Below the pieces are notes generated by a model. That model was not told where the DNA came from. It did no database searches and saw only the letters and a list, made by a program, of their open reading frames with translations. From Clostridioides sp. ES-S-0010-02 (lineage in GTDB: Bacteria > Bacillota > Clostridia > Peptostreptococcales > Peptostreptococcaceae), in NCBI GenBank assembly GCA_020641055.1, contig CP067345.1, positions 1,543,317 to 1,607,316 on the forward strand: a DNA stretch of 64,000 nucleotides, in the 5' to 3' direction. Position numbers and translations under genes: made by a program. This document shows, in pieces, positions 36,005 through 45,297 of the stretch. Each line of letters begins with the position of its first letter. Position 1 is the stretch's first letter.

Positions 36005-36643
36005 GTGATTATTATTCAGCTTAATGAAAGACAACTAAAAATAATAGATATAGTTAAGGAAAATGAACCAATAACGAGTGAAAGTATTGCCTCCAGCTTG
36101 AATGTGACTCGTGCTACACTTAGATCTGATTTAGCTATATTAACAATGACAGGAATACTAGACGCAAGACCAAAAGTTGGATATTTTTATTCAGGAGTTA
36201 GTGAAATTAATTTAATTGGTAAAAGTATAAAAGAAAAAACAGTAGAAGATATAATGAGCATGCCTGTACTAGCTAAGAAAGACGAAAGTATATATGATGT
36301 AATAGTCACTATGTTTTTATCTGATGTAGGGAGTATAGTTATTATAGATGAAAATGAAGAATTATGTGGAGTTGTTTCTAGAAAGGACTTATTAAAAGCA
36401 ACTATAGGAGGTTCTGATATAAATAAGATGCCAATAGGTATGATAATGACAAGAACTCCAAATGTAGTTACTCTGACTAAGGGAGCAAGTGTTTTATTGG
36501 CTTCAAAAAAAATAATAGAACATGAAGTAGATTCGATTCCAATTGTTGAATATAAAGAAGAAGACAAAAATCATATGAGAGTTGTTGGGAGAATATCAAA
36601 AACCAACATAACTAAGCTATTTTTAGAAATAGTTGACAATTAA
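36005..36643 (+). CDS. ccpN: CcpN-like HTH-CBS transcriptional repressor
   Basis: The product is about 212 residues: an N-terminal winged helix (LNERQLKIIDIVKENEPITS to about residue 62) and two CBS domains (about 78-205). CcpN represses gluconeogenic genes in Bacillus and senses the energy state through its CBS pair. The start is uncertain: GTG 36005 overlaps the AAGGTG site, and in-frame ATT codons at 36011 or 36014 are the only other options at a normal distance. It is followed by the PPDK regulatory protein and ppdK, matching a PEP/pyruvate role. Confidence 0.9.
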   Translation: MIIIQLNERQLKIIDIVKENEPITSESIASSLNVTRATLRSDLAILTMTGILDARPKVGYFYSGVSEINLIGKSIKEKTVEDIMSMPVLAKKDESIYDVIVTMFLSDVGSIVIIDENEELCGVVSRKDLLKATIGGSDINKMPIGMIMTRTPNVVTLTKGASVLLASKKIIEHEVDSIPIVEYKEEDKNHMRVVGRISKTNITKLFLEIVDN

Positions 36644-36655
36644 GGAGGTATGCTG

Positions 36656-37492
36656 GTGAAAAACCTAATTATATATGCAGTATCAGACTCAGTAGGGGAG
36701 ACTGCACAACAAGTTGCAAAAGCATGTATGTCACAATTTTATGTAAATGAAACTTATGAAATAAAAAGATTTCCATATATGATTAATAAGGGAGTATTAC
36801 TTGAAACACTAGAAAATGCAAAAGCTGAAAACGCTTTGATTGTATATACATTAGTTGATGAAGAGCTATGCAGTATTGTTGAAAGATATTGCGAAAGAGA
36901 AGGTCTTAGTTGTATAGATTTGATGACAGATATATTAAGGGAAATAAGTAAAAGAACTGGAAGAAAACCTAAAAGAGAAGCTGGTATAATCAGAAAATTA
37001 GATGAATCTTACTTTAAGAGAGTTGAGGCTATAGAATTTGCAGTAAAATATGATGATGGAAAGGACCCTAGAGGAGTTCTTCAAGCAGACATAATTTTAG
37101 TGGGAATATCAAGAACATCTAAAACTCCTTTAAGTATGTATTTAGCTAATAAAAATATAAAAGTAGCTAATGTACCATTAGTTCCAGAAATACCAATTCC
37201 TAAAGAAGTATTTGAAATAGAAACTAAGAAGATAATAGGTCTTACTAATTCACCTGAAAAGTTGAATGAAATAAGAACTCAAAGATTAAAAGCTTTAGGG
37301 CTATCTAGTAAAGCTAATTATGCTAACTTAGAAAGAATACTTCAAGAATTAGACTATTCAGAAGAAATAATGAAGAAAATTGGATGCCCAGTAATAAATG
37401 TTTCAAATAAAGCAATTGAAGAAACTGCAGGTATAATTTTAGACATAATGAAGGAAAATGGTCTAAAAATATATAAAGAAATAGAAATTTAA
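36656..37492 (+). CDS. Pyruvate, phosphate dikinase regulatory protein (PDRP, YqfL-like)
   Basis: The 278-residue DUF299 protein has the P-loop GISRTSKTPLSMYLA near residue 150. This family is a bifunctional Ser/Thr kinase and pyrophosphorylase that inactivates and reactivates PPDK (or PEP synthase) by ADP-dependent phosphorylation next to the catalytic His. GTG 36656 is seven bases after AAGGAGG; ATG 36650 is too close. Its target, PPDK, is the next gene. Confidence 0.93.
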   Translation: MKNLIIYAVSDSVGETAQQVAKACMSQFYVNETYEIKRFPYMINKGVLLETLENAKAENALIVYTLVDEELCSIVERYCEREGLSCIDLMTDILREISKRTGRKPKREAGIIRKLDESYFKRVEAIEFAVKYDDGKDPRGVLQADIILVGISRTSKTPLSMYLANKNIKVANVPLVPEIPIPKEVFEIETKKIIGLTNSPEKLNEIRTQRLKALGLSSKANYANLERILQELDYSEEIMKKIGCPVINVSNKAIEETAGIILDIMKENGLKIYKEIEI

Positions 37493-37555
37493 TAAAATGT
37501 TTAATAATAAAAATGATATAAATTAAAATAAAAAAGATTAATGGGGGATTTAACA

Positions 37556-40183
37556 ATGGAAACTAAGTATGTTTATAGTTTTGGTGAAGGAAGCAAAGAC
37601 ATGAAATCTTTACTAGGAGGTAAAGGTGCCAATTTAGCAGAAATGACTAAGATAGGCTTACCTGTCCCTCCTGGATTCACTATAACAACAGAGGCATGTA
37701 ATGACTACTATGTTAATAATGAAAGTATAAGAGCAGAAATAATAAAAGAAATAGAAGCACATCTAGCTACTTTAGAAAAAGATTTAAACAAAACATTAGG
37801 ATGCAATAAAAATCCACTACTAGTATCAGTTCGTTCTGGTGCAGTATTCTCTATGCCAGGAATGATGGATACAATACTTAACTTAGGTCTTAATGACAAT
37901 AGTGTTATTGGTCTAGCAGAAGCTACACAAAATGAAAGATTTGCATATGATAGTTACAGAAGATTCATACAAATGTTTTCTGATGTTGCTATGGAAGTGC
38001 CAAAATACAAATTTGAAAATGTACTAGATAGAGTAAAAGAAGCAAAAGGATACACAGTTGATACAGAACTTACAACTGATGACTTAAAAGAAATAGTAAA
38101 AGAATTTAAAGCAATATACAAAAAAGAAATAAAAAGTGATTTTCCACAAGACCCAAAAGAGCAATTAATGCTTGCTATAGAGGCAGTGTTTAGATCATGG
38201 AATAACCCTCGTGCAATCGTATACCGTAGATTAAATGATATAGCTCATAATTTAGGAACAGCAGTAAATATTCAATCAATGGTATTTGGTAATATGGGAG
38301 AAACTAGTGGTACAGGTGTTGCATTTACTAGAAATCCAGCTACAGGAGAAAATAAATTATTTGGTGAATTCTTAATGAATGCTCAAGGTGAAGATGTTGT
38401 TGCAGGTATAAGAACTCCTCAAAATATATCAACTCTTGCTGAAGTAATGCCAGCTGTATTTGATGAATTCGTAAAAATTACTCATATACTTGAAGGTCAC
38501 TATAAAGATATGCAAGATATAGAGTTTACTATAGAAAATGAAAGATTATATATATTACAAACTAGAAATGGTAAAAGAACAGCAGCAGCAGCAATAAATG
38601 TAGTAGTTGATTTAGTTGAAGCTGGAATAATAGATGAAAAAGAAGCTATAATGAGAATTGAGCCTAATCAATTAGACCAGTTATTACATCCAAAATTTGA
38701 AGATAAAGCTTTAAAAGAAGCTAAAGTTATAGCAAAAGGTTTACCAGCATCACCAGGTGCAGCAAGTGGTAGAGTTTACTTCAATGCTGATGATGTAGTA
38801 AAAGCAAATGAAAAGGGAGAAAAAGTAGTTTTAGTTAGACTAGAAACATCTCCAGAAGATATAGAAGGTATGGTTAAGGCTGAAGGAATTCTTACAGCTA
38901 GAGGTGGAATGACATCACATGCAGCAGTTGTTGCTAGAGGTATGGGTAAATGTTGTGTTGCTGGATGTGGAGAAATAAAAGTTGATGAGTTTAATAAAGA
39001 AGTAAGAGCTCTTGATGATATAGTTATAAAAGAAGGAGAGTACATTTCTATAGATGGTTCTACAGGAAATGTTTACTTAGGAGATGTTAAGAAAACAGAA
39101 GTTTCTTTAACTGGAAACTTTGAAAAATTAATGCAATGGGTAGATAAGCATAAATGTATGATGGTTAGAACTAACGCAGATAATCCTAGAGATGCTCGTG
39201 CAGCTATAGAATTTGGTGCTGAAGGTATAGGTCTATGTAGAACTGAGCATATGTTCTTTGATGAAGACAGATTACCAGCAGTTAGAGAAATGATATTGTC
39301 TAATACAGTAGAGCAAAGAGAAAAAGCTCTTGAAAAAATATTACCAATGCAAAGAGAAGATTTTGTAGAGTTATTCAAAGTTATGGATGGAAAGCCAGTT
39401 AATATAAGATTACTAGATCCACCACTACATGAATTCTTACCTCATGATGATGAAACTATAGAAGAACTTTCAAAAACTATGGGAATAAAAGTAAGTGATA
39501 TTAAGAAGAGAATAGTTGATTTAGATGAATTTAACCCAATGCTTGGGCACAGAGGATGTAGACTTGCAATAACTTATCCTGAAATATGTGTAATGCAATC
39601 TAAGGCAATAATACAAGGTGCTATAGAAGCAATAAGAGCAGGTGTTAAAGTTTCTCCAGAAATAATGGTTCCATTAATTGGAGAAGTAAATGAGTTAAAG
39701 ATAATAAGAAAAATGATAGTAGAAACTGTTGATGCTATAATCAAAGAAGAAGGAGTAGAAGTTCCTTATACTGTAGGTACTATGATAGAAATACCTAGAG
39801 CTTGTTTAACAGCTGATGAAATAGCACAAGAAGCAGACTTCTTCAGTTTTGGTACTAATGACTTAACTCAAATGGCATTTGGATATTCAAGAGATGATGC
39901 TGGTAAATTCTTAGGTCAATATGTAGATGAAGAAATATTAGAAAAAGACCCATTCCAAGTACTAGACCAAAATGGTGTTGGTAAGTTAGTTAAGATGGGA
40001 GTTAAATTAGGTAGAGAAGTTAAACCAGAATTAAAACTAGGAATATGTGGAGAACATGGTGGAGAACCATCTTCAGTAGAGTTCTGTTATAATGTAGGAC
40101 TTAACTATGTATCTTGTTCACCATTTAGAGTGCCAATTGCTAGACTTGCAGCAGCTCAAGCATCTATAAAAAACCCTAGATAA
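37556..40183 (+). CDS. ppdK: Pyruvate, phosphate dikinase
   Basis: This 875-residue enzyme has an N-terminal ATP-grasp part (LLGGKGANLAEM; SVRSGAVFSMPGMMDT), the phosphohistidine domain with catalytic His455 in GGMTSHAAVVARG, and a C-terminal TIM barrel PEP domain with GTNDLTQMAFGYSRDDAG. It interconverts pyruvate, ATP and Pi with PEP, AMP and PPi. The Thr preceding the Ser-His pair is the site modified by PDRP in homologues. ATG 37556 follows GGGGGATT. Confidence 0.97.
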   Translation: METKYVYSFGEGSKDMKSLLGGKGANLAEMTKIGLPVPPGFTITTEACNDYYVNNESIRAEIIKEIEAHLATLEKDLNKTLGCNKNPLLVSVRSGAVFSMPGMMDTILNLGLNDNSVIGLAEATQNERFAYDSYRRFIQMFSDVAMEVPKYKFENVLDRVKEAKGYTVDTELTTDDLKEIVKEFKAIYKKEIKSDFPQDPKEQLMLAIEAVFRSWNNPRAIVYRRLNDIAHNLGTAVNIQSMVFGNMGETSGTGVAFTRNPATGENKLFGEFLMNAQGEDVVAGIRTPQNISTLAEVMPAVFDEFVKITHILEGHYKDMQDIEFTIENERLYILQTRNGKRTAAAAINVVVDLVEAGIIDEKEAIMRIEPNQLDQLLHPKFEDKALKEAKVIAKGLPASPGAASGRVYFNADDVVKANEKGEKVVLVRLETSPEDIEGMVKAEGILTARGGMTSHAAVVARGMGKCCVAGCGEIKVDEFNKEVRALDDIVIKEGEYISIDGSTGNVYLGDVKKTEVSLTGNFEKLMQWVDKHKCMMVRTNADNPRDARAAIEFGAEGIGLCRTEHMFFDEDRLPAVREMILSNTVEQREKALEKILPMQREDFVELFKVMDGKPVNIRLLDPPLHEFLPHDDETIEELSKTMGIKVSDIKKRIVDLDEFNPMLGHRGCRLAITYPEICVMQSKAIIQGAIEAIRAGVKVSPEIMVPLIGEVNELKIIRKMIVETVDAIIKEEGVEVPYTVGTMIEIPRACLTADEIAQEADFFSFGTNDLTQMAFGYSRDDAGKFLGQYVDEEILEKDPFQVLDQNGVGKLVKMGVKLGREVKPELKLGICGEHGGEPSSVEFCYNVGLNYVSCSPFRVPIARLAAAQASIKNPR

Positions 40184-40222
40184 TAATATATTATAAATAT
40201 ATATAATTAAACTAAAATATTA

Positions 40223-40292
40223 TATCTCCTATATATCAATGTATCAAATAGAGTATTTGTAAATTGAGTATAGGGGATTTTTATTTTATATT
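40223..40292 (+). terminator. Terminator after ppdK
   Basis: ATCTCCTATA (40223-40232) pairs with TATAGGGGAT (40269-40278) with one G-U pair, followed by TTTTTATTTTA. The loop is long (36 bases). Confidence 0.75.
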
Positions 40293-40411
40293 ATTATAAA
40301 AAAACTAATTTATATTATAGTAGGTGAAACGTATTTAATTATGTTGCATACATTATTGTAAGAGAGAAATTTCAACCAATAATTAAATTGAGTTTACTGG
40401 AGGGGATAAAG

Positions 40412-40657
40412 TTGACAAAGTGTCCTAAATGTGGAAAAGAAGTATCATCACGTCCAGGTAGTATATGCCCACGATGTGGATTTAAAGTAGTAGAAGAGAG
40501 TCTTAAAATGAGATGCCCAGAACCTAGCTGTAGAGCATTAGTATCTAGGAAGTTGGACTATTGTCCTAAATGTGGATGTAAGCTGAAAGGATATAATATT
40601 TCAGAATTTGTTAATATGGTCAGATGTAAAATAGATGAAACATTTGATAAGAAGTAA
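40412..40657 (+). CDS. Small zinc-ribbon protein
   Basis: The 81-residue protein is made of two zinc ribbons: CPKCG/CPRCG (about residues 4-25) and CPEPSC/CPKCG (about 36-55). No catalytic domain is present. The TTG start at 40412 is preceded by GGAGGGG; the longer frame begins before that site. It is likely a nucleic-acid or protein-binding adaptor, function unknown. Confidence 0.7.
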   Translation: MTKCPKCGKEVSSRPGSICPRCGFKVVEESLKMRCPEPSCRALVSRKLDYCPKCGCKLKGYNISEFVNMVRCKIDETFDKK

Positions 40658-40731
40658 TTAAATTAAGCTTTAGACTTTATTTTGTAGTGAAGAATATATG
40701 TGTTCTTAGAATCAATAATATTTTAGTAAAT

Positions 40732-40775
40732 AGAAAAAGAGTTGAACTAATAATAAGCCAACTCTTTTTCTATTT
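40732..40775. terminator. Bidirectional terminator
   Basis: AGAAAAAGAGTTG pairs perfectly with CAACTCTTTTTCT around 14 bases. It lies between the zinc-ribbon gene and the convergent TolC-like gene and has T-runs on both strands. Confidence 0.9.
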
Positions 40776-40822
40776 TATTGAGCAAATTTATTTTAGTAAA
40801 TAAATGCTTTTATACAACAGTA

Positions 40823-42139
40823 TTATTTTTTGCCTCCATCGCTAAGTATCCATGGCTTTTCTATACCATTTTTTAATGAATTATAGTTTACAATAAGTGT
40901 ATCATAGCTATTTTTAGCATCTTCATTGCTTACTACTTGTTTTTTATAGTCAGTTAGAGTAATCAATCCTAAGTCATATCTTAGCTTAGTATTTTTTAAT
41001 TGTTTTTCCGATAATTCAAGCTGTTTTTTAGTTGTTCCAATTGTATCTTCTAAAGCAAGTAATTGTGCATAGCTATCAATCAAGCCTTTTTTTAGAGCTT
41101 TTTTACTATCCTCTAGTGTAACTAAGCCATTTTCAGTATTATATTTTTGTTGAAGATAATTTGCATATGTAGTAAGTCCAGATGCATAAGTCTGTCTTTC
41201 AAGATTGTATGCTTCAACTGCTTTTTCATATTGCTCATAATCTTTATCATATTTCTTCTTAAGAACTTCATATTCAGCATCAGTTAAACTACCTTGTTCT
41301 GGTTTTGTAGGAGCAACTGGTCTTGTAAGATTAGGTCTATCTGGTAAATCTGCCTTATTTTCATCGTCATCATTAAAACTTTCTTCTGTACGTTCTAAAA
41401 TCAATTGGTCATACTTTAAGTATTCATTAACCTTACCTTCCATGTATGAATCAACTGAACCACCTACTCTAAAAGACTCAAAACGGTATTCTTTATCTAA
41501 TTGATAGTTGTCTAAATTTATATTAGTCAACAACTTAAAATAATCTTGATTATTTTTTAGTTCTTGAAGTTTAGATTTTTGAGTATTTTGTAGCGTCTGA
41601 AGTTCAAGCTCAGCTGACTCAGTTTCCAATGATGTCACTAGACCTAAATCCTTTTTTAGCTTCATATCTTTAATTTCTTTAGTTTTTATCTCAAGATTAT
41701 TTTTTATTTTATCTAACTCATTTTCTCTTGATACTAAATCATTATACTTATTAGTAATATCATTTGCTATTTGGTCTTCCATAAAATATTTTGCCTGTTC
41801 GCTTTGATTTTTAAGAAGTCCAATTTGGTCATATGGAAATGAGTTGTCACTTCCAGTAAAACTATCAAATTCATCCTGTACTTCTAGTTTTTCTTTTAAC
41901 ATTTTTATTTCTTCTGATTTCATTTTTAATTTTTCACTATTTTTAATTGCTGCACTGACAGCATCTCTAGCAGTTAAAAGTTCTTTTTCAGCCGTTCTTT
42001 TAGTCGAGTCACTTAAGGTAGCATTATCAACTTTATTTATAGAAGAAGTATTATCATTTGCATAGGCTGGCATTAAATTAGCTGTTATTATACCAACACC
42101 ACATCCAATTGCAATTATTTTACTAACTTTTTTCTTCAA
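40823..42139 (-). CDS. TolC-like coiled-coil secreted protein
   Basis: This 438-residue protein has a signal peptide (MKKKVSKIIAIGCGVGIITA, cleavage near PAYAND) and two long helical regions. Each includes the TolC-family pattern of repeated Leu/Lys/Asn helices (LRYDLGLITLTDYKKQV; MKLKKDLGLVTSLETE). A Pro-rich segment (RPNLTRPVAPTKPEQG) interrupts the second half. In Gram-negatives such proteins are outer-membrane channels, but this cell has no outer membrane, so it probably spans the wall or supports the pump. It is the last gene of an operon with RND and HlyD genes. Confidence 0.82.
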   Translation of the reverse strand: MKKKVSKIIAIGCGVGIITANLMPAYANDNTSSINKVDNATLSDSTKRTAEKELLTARDAVSAAIKNSEKLKMKSEEIKMLKEKLEVQDEFDSFTGSDNSFPYDQIGLLKNQSEQAKYFMEDQIANDITNKYNDLVSRENELDKIKNNLEIKTKEIKDMKLKKDLGLVTSLETESAELELQTLQNTQKSKLQELKNNQDYFKLLTNINLDNYQLDKEYRFESFRVGGSVDSYMEGKVNEYLKYDQLILERTEESFNDDDENKADLPDRPNLTRPVAPTKPEQGSLTDAEYEVLKKKYDKDYEQYEKAVEAYNLERQTYASGLTTYANYLQQKYNTENGLVTLEDSKKALKKGLIDSYAQLLALEDTIGTTKKQLELSEKQLKNTKLRYDLGLITLTDYKKQVVSNEDAKNSYDTLIVNYNSLKNGIEKPWILSDGGKK

Positions 42140-42161
42140 TACAATCGCCCTCCATTTATAT

Positions 42162-45100
42162 TTAAATTTTAGCTTTTAATTTTGGTTTCTTAAATATTTT
42201 TCCTTTTATATCTCCTATTTTATCTGTTATTTTACCAAATATTTTAGGCATCCTATCTGAAAACTTATTTTCCCACTTATCAAATATTAAATATATAGTA
42301 GGGATAAGTACTAGTGTTATTAGTGTAGATACAGTAAGCCCACCCATTATAACTACGGCTAGTGGTTGCATTGTTTCTCCACCTTCACCAAGAGATAATG
42401 CTGTTGGTAACATACCTAGAATTGTTGTTGCAGTTGTCATTAAAACGGGTCTTAGTCTCGCAGCACAACCAATTGAAACCAATCCAATTAAATCATTACT
42501 ACTATTTGCTTTTCTAAGTTGTTCTATGTAGTCAATAAGAACTATACCATTGTTAACAACGATACCGATAAGTAAGATTATACCTAACATACCTACAGTA
42601 CTTAAACTTTGACCAGTTACCAAAAGAGAAAGTACAACTCCAACAAATGCAAATGGCACACAGAACATTATTATAAATGGTTTACTAAATGATTCAAATT
42701 GAGCTACCATTACCATATAAACAAGTGCTATGGCTATAACCATTGAGAATCCAAGACTGGCCATAGATTCATTCATCATTTCTGTTTCTCCACCAACACC
42801 AATAGAGTAGTCTTTAGGGATTAGCATCTTATTAGTTTTTTCTAATGCTAATTTTGTAGCTGTACCAGCATCTAAATTATCAAGTGTTGCAGTTATATTT
42901 ACAGAAAAATCACCATCAGTTCTTGATATGGACTGTAAACCATCTACCATTTTTATATCCGAGAAAGCTCCAAGAGGTACTTCATTTCCAGTTGTAGAAT
43001 TTACTTTTAACTGTTTTATATCTTCTAGATTATCGATACTATCTGCTTTAAACTTTAGATTTACATCGACTTTGTAGTCATCAATAGTAGCAGTAGTAAC
43101 TGAATCACCATTTATTGCAGTACGCAATAATCCTGCAATTTCTGCTGTATTTACACCGTATTCTTGAGCTCTATGTTTGTCTATTGTAAATTGAGCTTCT
43201 TGTGTTGTATCTGTAAGGGAAGTCTCTACATTTCTAAATCCTTTTATAGAACTGAATTCTTTTTCAACTTCTTTTCCTAATATCTTTAATACATCCAAAT
43301 CAGGGCCCTTCATCTCTAATGTGAAGTCTGCTCCTGAAGTTCCACCCATAACACTACTATTTTGACTTACATTTATTTTACAATCTGGAACAGTAGCAAC
43401 TCTATCAATTATTTCTTTTTCTATTTCATCGGTAGTTCTTTTTCTATTTTTTTGAGATTCCAATTCAATTGCTATACTTGCACTATTATTATTTGAGTCT
43501 GATGTCAAACTTGTTATCAATGTCTTGATTTCTGGAATATCTGAAACTTTTTTCTCTGTCATAGAAACATAATAATCATTAGCTTCTAAGCTAAGACCCT
43601 TTGGAAGTTCTATAGAAATAGCCAATTCTCCTTTATCTGCTGCAGGCATAAAGTCCATACCTATAAAGCTCATTCCGAATAGAGAAGCTACAAATATAAG
43701 TAAACTTGATATTACTACTAATTTCTGATGTCTTAAGCATACACTTAGTAATCTTTTATATCCTTCACTTACCTTATCAAATATAGGGCTATCTTTTTCC
43801 TTCATTTTTTCACTACTTTTACCTCTACTTAGTTTTGCAAATACACTAGGAACAAGAGTAATTGCACCTATAAAAGAGAAGGCTAGAGAAGCTATAAGTG
43901 TTTTACCTAAAGCCCCAAATGTTATTTTGGCTATACCTTCTGTAAACATAATAGGTAAGAATATAGCTATAGTAGTCAATGTTGATGCTAGTATTGCATT
44001 GGTGACAGTTCTTGTACCTTCAATAGCACAATCATCAATGCTCAAACGACCACTTTTCCTGTATTTAAATATGTTTTCAATTACAACTGTAGCATTATCA
44101 ACGACCATACCAACTGAAATTACCAATGAACTTGCAGTGATAAGGTTTAAACTTTCGCCTGTAAAATAGAGAACAGCTATTGCTCCTATTATAGAAATTG
44201 GTATTGCCACTGCAACAACTAATGAAGCTCTTACACTTTTTAAGAAAGCAAATATTACTACAAATGCAATAACTGCACTTATAAGTAAATTGCTCATTAC
44301 GCTGTTTATTGATTCGCTTATGTAAGCACTTGTATCATTGGCAATTTTAATTTTAAATTGTGGATTTTCTTTATTCAATTCATCTACATATTTATATGCA
44401 TCTTGCATAACTTTTACAGTATTTGCATCTTGTTGCTTAGAAATATCTATTACTAAACTGCTTTTTCCATTGTATCTATAAATACTATCTTTGTCTGCAA
44501 ATCCATAATCTACACTACAAAGAGTATCTAAGTTAACAGTGTTTCCTCCTTTTACAGGAATTTGAATCTGTTTTATATCATCCAAAGATTCTAATTTATC
44601 AATTGATCTTAAGACTATCTTATCTTCACCTTGAGTAATTGAACCATAAGGGAATGTTTTATTACTAGATGATAAAATACCTTTTATAGTTGATAAACTA
44701 ACTCCATAATTTGAAAGAACTGATGGGTCAGCTATTACATTAACTTGAGCTTTTTCTCCACCTTTAATGTCTGCTGATGTAGTACCATCTATAGATTCTA
44801 TTTTAGGCTGAATTACATCTTCAGCGTATTTTCTTAGTGCTTGTGCATTATTATTTCCACCAGATATAACAAGCTGACCTATAGCTTGTGCATTCATATC
44901 TAATTTTAGTACTGTTGGCTTAGCTGCATCATCTGGTAAACTAGTTTGTAATGCATCTACTTTAGATCTAACATCGTTCATTATTTCATCTAGGTTGGTT
45001 CCAAATTCAAATTGAGCTACGACCATAGAAACACTTTCTTGTGAACTTGATATAGTTGAGCTTACATTTGAAACAGATGATAAACTTTCATCAACTTTTT

Positions 45101-45293
45101 GGCTAACTTGTTCGTCAACGTCTTGAGGACCTGCACCTGTCCAAGTAGTCATAACCATTACAACAGGTATTTCTATATCAGGCATTAGATTTATTGACAT
45201 TTTTTTATATCCAATACCACCAAAAACTATTAATACTAAGAAGACCATTATGATTGTGAGAGGACGCTTAACGGAAGTATGTGTTAAATTCAT
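42162..45293 (-). CDS. RND-family efflux pump (AcrB/MMPL type)
   Basis: This 1043-residue inner-membrane transporter has the duplicated RND layout: an N-terminal TM (KRPLTIIMVFLVLIVFGGIG), a porter domain, six TM segments (about 330-540), a second porter domain, and six TM segments from about 850. The TM4 region reads GMVVDNATVVIEN, where proton relay in AcrB uses two Asp (DD); here the second is Asn. It exports hydrophobic compounds using the proton gradient, with HlyD and TolC-like partners encoded on either side. Confidence 0.93.
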   Translation of the reverse strand: MNLTHTSVKRPLTIIMVFLVLIVFGGIGYKKMSINLMPDIEIPVVMVMTTWTGAGPQDVDEQVSQKVDESLSSVSNVSSTISSSQESVSMVVAQFEFGTNLDEIMNDVRSKVDALQTSLPDDAAKPTVLKLDMNAQAIGQLVISGGNNNAQALRKYAEDVIQPKIESIDGTTSADIKGGEKAQVNVIADPSVLSNYGVSLSTIKGILSSSNKTFPYGSITQGEDKIVLRSIDKLESLDDIKQIQIPVKGGNTVNLDTLCSVDYGFADKDSIYRYNGKSSLVIDISKQQDANTVKVMQDAYKYVDELNKENPQFKIKIANDTSAYISESINSVMSNLLISAVIAFVVIFAFLKSVRASLVVAVAIPISIIGAIAVLYFTGESLNLITASSLVISVGMVVDNATVVIENIFKYRKSGRLSIDDCAIEGTRTVTNAILASTLTTIAIFLPIMFTEGIAKITFGALGKTLIASLAFSFIGAITLVPSVFAKLSRGKSSEKMKEKDSPIFDKVSEGYKRLLSVCLRHQKLVVISSLLIFVASLFGMSFIGMDFMPAADKGELAISIELPKGLSLEANDYYVSMTEKKVSDIPEIKTLITSLTSDSNNNSASIAIELESQKNRKRTTDEIEKEIIDRVATVPDCKINVSQNSSVMGGTSGADFTLEMKGPDLDVLKILGKEVEKEFSSIKGFRNVETSLTDTTQEAQFTIDKHRAQEYGVNTAEIAGLLRTAINGDSVTTATIDDYKVDVNLKFKADSIDNLEDIKQLKVNSTTGNEVPLGAFSDIKMVDGLQSISRTDGDFSVNITATLDNLDAGTATKLALEKTNKMLIPKDYSIGVGGETEMMNESMASLGFSMVIAIALVYMVMVAQFESFSKPFIIMFCVPFAFVGVVLSLLVTGQSLSTVGMLGIILLIGIVVNNGIVLIDYIEQLRKANSSNDLIGLVSIGCAARLRPVLMTTATTILGMLPTALSLGEGGETMQPLAVVIMGGLTVSTLITLVLIPTIYLIFDKWENKFSDRMPKIFGKITDKIGDIKGKIFKKPKLKAKI

Positions 45294-45297
45294 AATA

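Noticed and set aside
36187-36567. 126-residue frame on the minus strand
   Set aside because: It is antisense to the ccpN CBS domains, low complexity.
38776-39378. Two minus-strand frames inside ppdK
   Set aside because: They are shadows of the well-conserved phosphohistidine region of ppdK; no start signals.
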